Shown here piece after piece: positions 36,215 through 46,165 of a stretch of DNA of 64,000 bases. The position numbers and the translations under genes were made by a program. This DNA is from Casuarina equisetifolia (lineage: Eukaryota; Streptophyta; Magnoliopsida; Fagales; Casuarinaceae), in NCBI GenBank assembly GCA_028551475.1, contig CM052355.1, positions 30,221,580-30,285,579 of the forward strand, given 5' to 3'. The notes under the pieces were generated by a model. The model was given only the letters and a program-made list of their open reading frames with translations, was not told the DNA's origin and ran no database searches. The number at the start of each line of letters is the position of its first letter. Positions within the stretch are counted from its first letter, which is position 1.

Positions 36215-36436
36215 TGTTGATACTTGAATTTCTTACCTAATACCTTACCATAATTGTCCCTAATTATGTGTTTATGTTAGGTAGAATATTATGTAATTAT
36301 TGTAATTATTATGTTTTCCTTGTATAGATTAGGTTTACAATATATAAATGTATGCTTGCTATTGTAAAGATTTAGATCAATACAAACCAAATATTTGCTC
36401 ACCTGTTGGCCTCTCCCGTCATCTCAAAATCTTATA
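36215..36436 (+). repeat. Copia-2 3' LTR
   Basis: 222 bp, preceded by the polypurine tract. It ends TATA where the 5' LTR ends TACA, so its CA terminus has mutated. Confidence 0.9.
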
Positions 36437-36590
36437 GGAAGACGATGCCTGCTACCCAAAAAAAGCATTTTATTAGGAGAAATACTCAAAGAGCCTTGTT
36501 TTGCTAAACGTGAAAAGTGAAGTTCTGGAAGGTCTGCCCAATACTTCTGTCTGCTAAACAAAAACAACATCCAGAAGAAGAAAAGGCATG
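36437..36590 (+). pseudogene. F-box unit 2, C-terminal remainder after copia-2
   Basis: Continues the unit 2 pseudogene: reads about EDDACYPKKAFY-EKYSKSLVLLNVKSEV with small frame damage, parallel to 50,893-51,040 of unit 4 (SLVLLNVKNEV). Confidence 0.75.
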
Positions 36591-37640
36591 ATGCCCTGTA
36601 TAAGTTTCTCTAGATTGTTTCAACTCTAGTTTGTAATGGGTTCAAGGTTTTATGGAAAAATGAAATTAAATATTTAGTAATGGTTTCATATACTGTGATG
36701 CTTACTAATGCCTATTTCTCGTATTGGCATTGCCGTTGTATAGCCGTTTGGTCTGTCATCGATGTGGAAACAGTGGAAAACTAGGACTTGGGTAGTAAGG
36801 TAGAGGAAGGCAACCCTTTGCAAGGAAGATTTGAACAACTTGGATGATGTCTTTATTCCTTGATATATTCACGAGTATTCTTCCTCAAACTGTATGTTTA
36901 CACGAAATTTACTTGCTGATACAAGTACTATAGTGCCTTTCAGTCATTGGTATGAACAATTGGATCAATACAGTTTTTTACTGGTAAATGACCATGATTT
37001 AAGAAGAAATTAGAACTCTGCCTTGCATCTTATATTCACTTCACTTTGTGATTACCCTTTTTTACTACTCTTTTGATGTTCAGCTCTGCAACAAGAATCA
37101 TTTGTGGTACTCAAATATAATATTATTTGTTGAGATGTTCAATCAACACCCGAGAACTTTTTTGCTACTAAAATGGCACATCCAAAATTTTTAATTTCAT
37201 TTGCTTCTGCTCCATTTACACACTATTTTGAATTTAAAATAATCCCATCACGAAATAGTAGCTACCTGAATAAGAGACATGGTTTCTCCCATTTTGTTCT
37301 TAGTTTCTCAAATCCTTCTCCTTAACCCTCGGCTTCTATGAAACTCTCTTCTCCAACTGTCCCTTTTTGGTTCTATTACTATGATACCTTTTCCGAGCTA
37401 TTTTCATTTAAATCCTTCTATACAAGGATTGTCTTAGCATAGAAGTTAGAGCCATGGAAAAAATTCACGATAATGAAGTTTCACTTTTGAATATCCATTT
37501 CAAATATTATAAAGAACAACGTGGTCTCCCTTGCTATCGCTTGTTATAGAAAGCCAAAGACATTAAAGAAAACAAGCAGAGCTTACAACAGACATTACTT
37601 TGGATACAAAGAATATAAGGATAAGTCCCCAAGCGCTATG
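36591..37640. repeat. 3' flank module of F-box unit 2
   Basis: Closely matches 51,045-51,835 plus 52,425-52,535 downstream of unit 4 (shared tttcaactctagtttgtaatg, gatgtctttattccttgata, agagacatggtttctcccat). In the 51-kb copy a dispersed repeat is inserted in the middle. Contains no convincing gene and would include the 3' UTR. Confidence 0.75.
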
Positions 37641-38370
37641 ATTACATATTGGTGAGGATGTACAGCGACCGCTTTATAAAGGAATGCAGCCCGCAATACA
37701 AAGTGCAGCTGAAGGAAAATTGTGTAGAATTGTCATGATGGAAGAAACAAGTTGTTCTCAGGGAGGATGAAGTCGCCTGGCCTTATAGAATGTGTCAAGC
37801 CTACCTTTATATGTCATTACCAGGTTCAAACATGGAATGATAAAGCTCCACTGCACATGATGTCTCGTTCAACAAGGAACGATGAAGGCTTTGAATCCTT
37901 GACAGCACACAGACAAGCCTCTTGCTTTGAATCCTTGACAGCACACAGACAAACCTCTTGCGGTATAACGCCCACGTCCAACTACAGGATCAAGCTGCCC
38001 ACAATGTTAAAGTTATTGATCCTTGCTGCGGAAGATGGGTTGTGCCCAATCAACGCTCCAACGAAAATGCTTGGAAGTTGTTGTGAAGTGCAAGAAGGTG
38101 CATAACCCAATGTGAAAGCTAGTGTGAAGTGCATGACCCGTAAAAGGGGTTGTGCCCAATCAACACTCCAAAAGAAGATCAAGTTCAAAATAAGAATCCA
38201 GTATAGTCATAGGAAACTAAAAGAAAGTTTCAAGGAAGCTTCAAGAAAGAAAAATGAATAACCAAAAATACAAACCAAGTGTGAAGACAACGTGAAAGAA
38301 GGTTGTAGGAAACTAAGTAGTATTAGTCCAAAGGCCAAGCTATTTGATAGAGAATGACTTATCTCCTTTT
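37641..38370. repeat. Locus-specific segment with tandem repeats
   Basis: Two perfect-length 36-bp units (37,889-37,924 and 37,925-37,960), differing at one base, encode a repeated FESLTAHRQ-SC within a 117-residue open frame (37,752-38,105) of no recognisable family. A second duplication places gggttgtgcccaatcaac near 38,036 and again near 38,146. It is not seen in the other F-box units. Whether it is coding is doubtful. Confidence 0.5.
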
Positions 38371-38379
38371 GTAATAAAT

Positions 38380-39534
38380 CTGCACTGAAATTTTGAATTT
38401 TGTTGTGATGGACTGCATAGACTTATTTGATTTCAAAAACCGTGGATTATTTGGAGGTTTCTGATTTACATTCTCATGAGCCTTTGTTGAGTTGTTTTAT
38501 GTCTTGTGCAATCTACACTGTCTTTGGATTTATTTATATTATTGTTGGAAATTTTAGATAATTAATTTTTTACTAAATAAAATACTAGTTTGAATAATCA
38601 AAATCTAATCATTTTAAGAGTTCAAAGTCTAATCATATTTAAAATTCAAAATGTAGTAGTATTTGGAATTGAAAACCTAGTAGTATTCAGTTAGGAGTTA
38701 GGACTATTTAAGAGGAAGAAGAGACCAAAACAAAAAAAAATAGGAAATTATTTTGTGATTGAAGTATAAGTACTAACATTCGATATAGAGGAAATTTTAG
38801 GTTTTAATTTTATAAATTTTTCCCAATGCTTCTACATTTAAGAATTTTGTTTAGAATTGCTTTTTTTTTCATTCGGTATTAGCATAATCTGCCAAAATGT
38901 CTCCATTCATTAAAATCCAAATCTCTTCGAGTGCCTGCATGGAAAATTTTATATGGTTTTGATAAAACTCACACATTATTTCTATATCAAAAACTATTTA
39001 GAAGAAAATTAATGAGATATTATAGTAAACCTCTTTTTCTCAAAATAAAGCTGTGAATTAAAATAGTCCAACCATGAAATAAATTTTGTTGCACTTTCGA
39101 CCGTTCTGGACCAGCTTGAGACCAAACGATTTCCTTTGGGTTCCAACGAAGGAAATCAAAAACCCTAGGACCCATCATTATTGTTCATTTAGGGGTTTCT
39201 GATTTGCATCCTCACTGAACCTTTGTTGAGCTATTTTTTCTTCTTCTTAAAGACTAAAAATTAGGATACCTTTTAGGGTGTAGGGGACCTAATCTCTTAA
39301 ATTTTTTGTGCACTTATATACATTGTCTCTAGATTTATTTATTTTATTATTGGAAACTGTAGATAATTAATTTTTTATTAAAAAATATAGGTTTGAATAA
39401 TCAAAATATAATCATTTTAGGAGTTCAAAATCTAGTCAAATTTGGAATTCAAAATCTAATCATATTGGGTTCAAAGTTAGGACTATTTAATTTGAAGTAG
39501 AGACCAAAACAAAAAAGTAATATAAATAAATCCC
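38380..39534. repeat. F-box unit 3 flank, internally duplicated
   Basis: Segments 38,385-38,760 and 39,195-39,520 resemble each other (tggggtttctgattt-like start, acattgtct-tttggattta, aataatcaaaat-taatcatttta). Together they match 55,925-57,190 upstream of F-box unit 5. The block lacks any F-box N-terminal code, so unit 3 suffered a large deletion. Confidence 0.65.
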
Positions 39535-39607
39535 AAATAGGTATGTGGAAAGCTTTGTCCTATTGAATGTAGAAAACAAAGTTCTAGTACAACAAAGAAA
39601 TTTACTT
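39535..39607 (+). pseudogene. F-box unit 3: C-terminal fragment
   Basis: Reads about ESFVLLNVENKVLVQQRN, matching ESLVLLNVEDMVSGATRE at 57,526-57,585 and the LLLDVKNGV end of the intact gene. Only some 70 bp survive, ended by a SINE. Confidence 0.6.
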
Positions 39608-39742
39608 GGTTGCTTAGCTAGCTAGCTCAATGATAAATTAATGGTGATCCTAATTATGAAGTTTGAGGTTTGATATCCTATGTGCATAAATTTTGGTGTG
39701 TAAGTTGTAATATTCAAAAAAATAATAAATAAATAAATAAAG
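39608..39742 (+). mobile_element. tRNA-derived SINE
   Basis: 135 bp with an A-box-like TAGCTCAATGAT and a B-box-like GGTTTGATATCC about 40 bp later, and an A-rich tail ending in (AAAT)n. It is flanked by an 11-bp duplication gaaatttactt (39,597-39,607 and 39,743-39,753). The paralogous sequence at about 57,575-57,600 lacks it, which confirms insertion. Confidence 0.85.
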
Positions 39743-39799
39743 GAAATTTACTTACTAGTTAAGTGATAGATGCATCATAATATTTTGGACCAAAAATGT

Positions 39800-40135
39800 A
39801 TGTTATAAATAAATTATCTTTGTGGCACAATTTGTGGAGGCCTTCCATGTAGATGGATCACTTACGGCTCCGGTGGACATGAATTGGAGATGGATCACTC
39901 GAGGCCTCCTCCGGTGGGGATGGATCCGCTGGAGATGGACAAGAGGCCTTTTGGACTTTAGTTGTTTTGTAGCCTGCTGGGCTTCAGGTGTCTGCTTTGG
40001 ACAAAATAGGAGGGTCCGTAGATGGACCTTGCAAACTAAGCTTCTAAGGCGTATACTATGTAAGGGCCGAGCCCATCTTTTAATAGTAAATGAAGTTTCG
40101 GGGCGCCGAACCCTTTCGTAGTAAAACATTATTGC
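39800..40135. other. GC-richer islet of unknown origin
   Basis: Noticeably richer in G and C than its surroundings and open on both strands for about 100 codons, with repeated gatgga strings. No known domain was recognised. Possibly part of an unidentified transposon. Confidence 0.35.
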
Positions 40136-41699
40136 TGGCGTTCTTTCTGGCCCAACAAGCCACCCAACTTTGACAATTAAAATGGACCACGATTATTTTC
40201 TTTTAACATAATTTGATTTGGAGAAATATATATCAGTTTTATGTTTCATTTTTACTTTTACTTTCTTTGCAATCCTATAAGATTTTTATTTTCTAGTACT
40301 TTTATGAAACATAAAGATTTCCAATCAAATTGTTGTACCCAACATAAACCTCAATAATCGAACTAAATTACATAAAAAATTACGGGAGAAAAGGAAATGA
40401 AGCTAAGAAGTATGGAAGCTTTAGAAAAAGAATAAAATATTTGCTAGTGTTTGAGAAACAAAGCAAAAGTACGTTTGAAATATATGCCAACATTACATGA
40501 GTGAAATAACTTTTCACATTTCTACTTTCGTTTATGATGGTTAATTAAAGGAAATGTTGGGTCATATATAATTATTTTCTCTCAAATAACATATAAAATA
40601 AATTTAAAATAATCAACTAATTATTTTAATAAGGTAAGACCATGTTACACTTCTATTATAAATATGAGTTGATCTTGATTGCCTTATTTTTGCATACAAG
40701 TTGACAGACCATAGATTACATTAATAAAAATACAAGGCGGTGATACATTCAAGAACAGACAATAGTAAATGCTAAAATAATATTTTACTTAAAATCTCTA
40801 TATCTCTCTCTCTCTCTTCTGCACAAGAATAGATCTACTTAAAAGGCCATGCTAATTGATGTGCTGGAACAAAATGAACCGGCATTTGATAAAGATAAAA
40901 AAAACATTGATAAATCTTTTTCTTAAAGTTACTGGATTCCCATATAAATAATGATATCTTGGCTTTAGCTTAGCATAAAGCAATCTCCTTTTTGGTTCTC
41001 CAATTAGCATGGGCTATAATGGTAGTGCCTACAATGGTAGCTTGTAAATTAATGACCTTTGACATGCCTATCAAACAGACTTATGCCTAAAACTTAATAG
41101 AGAAGAGAAGAAAAACACTTGAAAGCAAACATGTCAATTGGCTTGCTAACCTCTTGACATACACACAGACACGTTACTTGTAAAGCCTAAGAATTCTCTA
41201 TTATCAACTTGTTGATGGTAAGAATTGAACTTGTGATCTATTGTGCTACCATTACACTAATTGGTTTGTTAGGAGGGGAGACAATTTTGTCACATATAAA
41301 AAATTTAACATTAAGTTTAATCAATATGATAGACAATATGTACTTTTGGTTTCTTTTGTTACATCAGAAAGTTCTAGACACTTCTAGTGGCCCAACATGG
41401 TTCATCCTTTGGTCTCAAAAATTTCTCATACCCCTTCAAGAGTAGGACCTCACCACCAAATAGAAATTACACTTGCTCTCTCAATACTTCTCAACCATTT
41501 TGTATAGTAGTCAGCACAAGGTGAAAGGAAATAAGAAAATGTAGAAGGTAGCTAAAACTCTTTAAATTGTTCCAACCTTCCAAAAAGTTTCATTTTTTTA
41601 AAATGTTTTAGTTTAGTTTCTTTATCAACAATTCTTAAATATTTTAATTTTTCTTAGACAATTATTTTTGGAATATATTTGTGAAACGGCTTATTTAAA
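40136..41699. other. AT-rich spacer, no gene recognised
   Basis: AT-rich, with a (TC)n run near 40,804-40,818. A weak tRNA-like A/B-box pair is seen on the minus strand around 41,215-41,265 but has no tail or duplication. Otherwise nothing. Confidence 0.45.
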
Positions 41700-42070
41700 C
41701 ATAAAAGATTCTATCATTCATTTAGGAGATGCCATTCCAGTTATTTGTGATTTTGGAGGCATAAACAATAAAATTATTTCTAAATTTCTTCTTGTCTAGA
41801 AACTTGGTCGTGACTACAATAAATAAAATTCTAATCTTTTTGTTTTATGGGAAATCAAAAAGTTGGCCAGTAATAGAGATGGAAACTTGGGAAACGAAGA
41901 TCCGGCGGGAATTATATGGAAAGTTCCACCAAGCGAGGCTCTCTCTCCGTTCAGATGGGTTCCTTATCTTTATCAGGTTCCTAAGCCTAATTAATTAATT
42001 GGCTACGCAAATCTGCAAAACAGTCCACTGACACCGTTAATAATGGTTGCTGAAAGCAAATGCAGTTTTT
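41700..42070. repeat. Duplicated flank module
   Basis: Matches 27,735-28,130 upstream of F-box unit 2, including ttatttgtgattttgga and tctaaatttcttcttgtcta. Part of the segmental duplication that produced units 2 and 4. Confidence 0.75.
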
Positions 42071-42284
42071 TGAAGTCGTAATTGTGAAGTCAAATTAAGA
42101 ACAAGAGGTTTAAACGGTAGTCTCTTCTCTTTAATCCTCTTGCTCAATTAGGTTTTTCGGTCTCACTAATTAAACATAAAGCCTAAAAGTCTTATGAGAA
42201 AGATAGAACAGAAAAATCAAGTGTATGGGAGCTTCATAAACAGACTTCACAGAATAAATTTCTATTCTATGAACTTATGTCTAT

Positions 42285-42500
42285 GAAAAGTACATTTGCA
42301 ACCAAATTTTTTTTATAAAATTGATTAAAAAATTAGAAAAGAATTTCAAATAAAGCATAAAGTGGATTAAGGGACTTAGATTCTTGTTCCATCTCTTATC
42401 ATATTAGAATTGCCATAATATACTTAAATGAAGTAAGCGTAGATAGTGATAGATCGTTGGGAAGGCAAGATGATAAAAGAAGCATAGGTGGTTAAGGATA
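42285..42500. repeat. Dispersed repeat D, copy 1
   Basis: Non-coding repeat found five times in this window. Landmarks: aaaagtacat, aaaattgattaaaaaatt, aagcataaagtgga, ttagattcttgttccatc, agaattg-cataatat, then gatgg(a/t)atc repeats with ggaaggcaagatgat. Confidence 0.65.
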
Positions 42501-43084
42501 TGTAGGAAGGCATGATCATTAGCCAATCATACTAAAACTGTTTGGTATAATGGCAAACTACAAAGGGGGCTTGAATTGGTTTTCTAATTTATTAGCCTTT
42601 AAAAAATTATTTTATATTTCTTTCTTACAATTTGTAAGCTAGGTTAGAAAATCAAATATAAACAAGGCAACACAATAGAGGCATAATTTTTACTACATTG
42701 GTTTAACCCTCACACTTACATTCATCATTTTCTTCTTTCAATCCAACCAATGAAGTCCAATTAGGAAAAAATATTCTCTCACAATATACAATCCTCTTAC
42801 CAAGGATTACAATATAATGTGTGCCTCAACACATACTAATTACAACTCAAAAGTTTTTCAAACTTTTTACAAACTCAAGCAACTCTCTTAAGATATAAAA
42901 TATATATGAGAAATTGCTAAATTAAGGGCTTCTAAAAATAACATGTAGCAAATCAAGTCCTAATCGCCAAACCCCCCAAAGGATAATAGAGTTAAGGTTT
43001 CAAATTTACAAAAATATATGTATAATAATATTTAGAATTTAATCAGCACATATTTAAGAAAAAATCTCAAAATATGGTACTATG
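42501..43084. other. AT-rich segment, possibly an unclassified transposon
   Basis: No coding region. It begins near a caaagggggcttgaattgg string and contains ttggtttaaccctcacac, the type of sequence seen in non-autonomous plant repeats, but no boundaries could be set. Confidence 0.3.
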
Positions 43085-43330
43085 ACTATCAAAAGTACAT
43101 TTACAACAACAAAAAAATCATAAAATTGATTTAAAAAATGAAAAATAATTTCAAATCGAGCATAAAGTGGAAAAGATTTGATTAAAGGACTTAGATTCTT
43201 GTTCCATCACTTGTGGTACTAGAATTGTCATAATATACACAAATAAAGAAAGTGTAGATAGTGATGGATCTCTAGGAAGGTAAGAAGATGAAGCAAGCGT
43301 AGGTGGTAATGGATCTCTAAGAAGGTAATA
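43085..43330. repeat. Dispersed repeat D, copy 2
   Basis: Same landmarks as copy 1, with the tail unit repeated twice (gatggatctctaggaagg and aatggatctctaagaagg). Directly followed by the F-box flank module. Confidence 0.65.
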
Positions 43331-44525
43331 CACTGATTATAATTTCTAGATTTGTTTATTTGATAGACTTGTTGGATCATAATATTTCCTTTAACTTCTT
43401 CCATATTCGCCATAGTATTATTCATCAAATTGTTTGTCATACTAATTTACTTATTTAAATTCATTATACTATCTTTCAATGTTCAGAAATCATAATATTG
43501 ACAAACATATGATCTTGTTTTATAAAGAAAATTGTAACAATCATGATATTTCCTAATTGTTAAAGTTTGTTCTCCATGCAGATGTGTAGTGTTGATGTGG
43601 ATGTTAAACTTTGCTTGTTTGTTTTAGGTAAGGATAAATTGCAATTGTTAAGGTAGAATTTGTAGATTTGTGGGCTAGAGATTCCCTCTAAGTTATTTGT
43701 TTGATCTTGCTTTTTAATTACCATAATTAAAGAGTTCCCTTCTTTCATTGTTTGTATAGCAAGAACTCTTTTGATTTGAATTGGCATTTTTGTCACTCAA
43801 AATAGTGATAATGGTTCATCCTTTTGAAAATTATTGTATAACACGTGTTACTACTAAGAGGTTTTTACTTAATTAGGCTAGAGTTGAGATACATCAGTAT
43901 CTAGACCTAAATTGGAGGTGCCATTTTCTTGTCGGCAAATGTAGATAAAATGACCTTTTCCAAGTATGTTTAACTTTCAACTCGAGAACACGCGTTCTGC
44001 ACTTCCGGCGGCTCATTGCCTCTCTAGAACTTCACCCAAAGGCGGCTTCTTCGTGTTGCCATTAGATGTCAAAGGGTTGCATTGCTCCCACTGGTACATC
44101 ATCAATTTAAAAATCATTGTCGTCCTCGTGGAAATGCAAGTCAACATTGGATATGTTTTTCTTTATTTTTCCCGAGCTTCCGTGCAAGTCCTTCTCCCTC
44201 ACGGTCTTTGATATTCTTGAGGAATGGTTAATATAATCTCCCACGCTCTAAATTTGACCCCAGTGGTTAGTTGATAATAAGGTGGAAGCTTCGGCTGTTA
44301 ACATATATATATATATATCTTTTAGGACAAGTTTGACTCATTCTAAGTTTCTGTTTCTCTAGAATCATTCTTAATTACATAGAAATTGACTACGTTAAAC
44401 AACTTCATTCGGTATTTGAGTGCTGAAAGAGAGCTGAGCTTTGGTTGGAGTCTGTACCTCTCGAGTCATAAACCAGAGGCTATCATCATCACCTTGCTCA
44501 AGCTACCTGTTTGGAGGTTCGAAAG
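43331..44525. repeat. 5' flank module of F-box unit 4
   Basis: 43,331-43,910 matches 23,040-23,640. 43,912-43,985 matches the sequence on both sides of the LINE and is its empty site. 43,985-44,500 matches 29,220-29,685. Contains an (AT)n run near 44,301-44,318. The presumed promoter and leader of the disrupted F-box gene are here. Confidence 0.75.
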
Positions 44526-45631
44526 ATGTTGGTTCACAGATTGAAGCTGCAACTTCGACGACTCCGGTTGATTTCCAAACCTAGAATGTTCACTAATAAA
44601 GTAGCCGAAGTAACAGATGGCCTCCCAAATGGCGAAGTGGAAGAAGAAGGACAAGAAATGTTCGATCGTCTTCCACGTGAAGTGATGATCGAGATTCTCG
44701 TAAGTCTCCCTGTAAAGTCACTGATGAGGTGCAGGTGCGTATCCAAAAAATGGAATCATCTAATCTCCGGCACTACTTTCATCAACACTCACACCAACCG
44801 AGCTCTTGCTCCAAGCCATGACAATGACAAGAACAACATTGTTCTCTTTCGGTACGAAGAAACTGTTTACTACAGTATCGACATGAAAAGAAGTTTCCAG
44901 CACTTCAGTCTACGATTTGATGATGCATCATTTGGTAATAATGAAAACTTCATCCAGGTGGACCGCCCTTTCAAAGCTCGTCTTCTTTCCATTCCTCCTA
45001 GCATAGTGGGCTCCAGCAATGGCCTCACCTGCATGTTTCATGAACATGCCTACTCTGAAGAATATCTGTTATGGAACCCTTCCATTCGTCGTGTTCTGAC
45101 CCTTCCAAAGCCTAACTTCAGGTTCTCGACACACGAAATCTACCAGGAATCCCATGGCTTTGGCTATGAACACTTGAACAACGATTTTAAGCTGGTCAGG
45201 CTTGTGTATCTTGAAGGGCAACAGAACAAAGCTCCACCATTAGTCGAGCTCTATTCGCTTAACTCTGGCTTCTGGAGAGAGATTGCAGCCCCTGTTTCAT
45301 CATATCTAATCGAAAAGCATTGCTTATCCGTTTTTGTGAACGGGAAATGCCACTGGGTCGCACAATCTTTCTCCGACGAGGGCACTTTTCGTAATGCGAT
45401 AGTGGCATTTGACATGGCTGATCAAGTTTTTTATGAGATTGCAGTGCCCAACTGCTTTATCGGAAAGAAGCATTTGAATATGAATGTGGCCGTGCTAAAT
45501 GGATTGCTTCTCCTTGTCCCTTATAATGAACAAGGGGACGAACATTCTTCCTCCGTATGGGTCATGAAACAGTACGGCGTTGGAGAAAGTTGGACTCAGC
45601 TATTCGAAATTCACATGAATCCAGGATTACG
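44526..45631 (+). pseudogene. F-box protein gene (F-box unit 4), 5' part, disrupted by copia-3
   Basis: ATG at 44,526 (MLVHRLKLQLRRLRL). The unit 2 start codon is TTG here (44,511), so translation would begin five codons later. The F-box is at about residues 48-88 (FDRLPREVMIEILVSLPVKSL, MRCRCVSKKWNHL). F-box-associated motifs follow: GSSNGLTCMFH, LLWNPSIRRVLTLPKP, GFGYEHLNNDFKLVRLVYL, LSVFVNGKCHWVAQ, VWVMKQYGVGESWTQLFEI. No stop or frameshift up to the insertion point at 45,631. Together with 50,780-51,077 and counting the target duplication once, the host gene is 1,404 nt, exactly 468 codons. It would act as an SCF substrate receptor. As arranged, translation reads into the LTR and stops within a few codons. 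Confidence 0.92.
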
Positions 45632-46165
45632 TGTTAAGGAAAAAACTTAACCAACTGTTTCTAATATACACGTTGCAGAAACCAGAAACAGAGGAAAGAT
45701 TTGGGGATTTTCGGAATCACAAGTAAATAGGAACAGATTTGAAAGAAACTATTCAGGCAGCAAGCAAGAACAGTTTATACCCAACAAGAACACACAGATT
45801 TGCCAAAGATTTGGCGTTTTTCATTAGGATAAACAAGAGTACGAAAATACAAAGGATAGCTCCTACACTTGATTCACCTTCAAAGGAAAATACAACAAAA
45901 TATATAGACTAGCAAAGACAAACCTACACACTTTCTTCACTGGACCTTGGATAGTCTTCCACGCTTCCAGTGCTTCAGCTTCAATTTCCCAAGGATGTCC
46001 GCATGCAACCTTGGCTTCCTGGATACTCCACCCACAGTCACGTTTCCAGCTTCTGGGTTCTTCAGAGGACAGAGAAAGAGTGGGGCAGCGTGAAAGAGAA
46101 CTTGCCACCATCCATTCTTTCTACACGTCACTTAAGTGCACAGTGACACTCCATTACGTGTAACA
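45632..46165 (-). repeat. Copia-3 3' LTR
   Basis: 534 bp, TGTTAAGGAA ... GTGTAACA on the plus strand. By eye there is no difference from the copy at 50,241-50,774. The gag-pol stop codon lies 10-12 bp inside this LTR. Confidence 0.95.

Larger units (their letters stand above)
30917..36436 (+). mobile_element. Copia-2: Ty1/copia retrotransposon, decayed
   Basis: LTRs 30,917-31,140 (224 bp) and 36,215-36,436 (222 bp) differ at 13 aligned positions plus a 2-bp indel. Primer-binding site TGGTAATTGAGCC at 31,141-31,153; polypurine tract ttgagggggag at 36,204-36,214. It is inserted in the C-terminal part of F-box unit 2; the equivalent uninterrupted site is near 50,895 in unit 4. The target duplication is imperfect (ggagga before, ggaaga after). 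Gag, protease region, integrase, RT and RNase H are in order but split by stops and frameshifts. Confidence 0.92.

Noticed and set aside
41200-41290. tRNA-like A and B box on the minus strand
   Set aside because: The boxes are weak, there is no cloverleaf, no A-rich tail and no flanking duplication, so neither a tRNA gene nor a SINE can be claimed.
45863-46131. Minus-strand open frames in the copia-3 LTRs (also 50,472-50,740)
   Set aside because: Identical in both LTRs simply because the LTRs are identical. There is no known LTR-encoded product of this kind.
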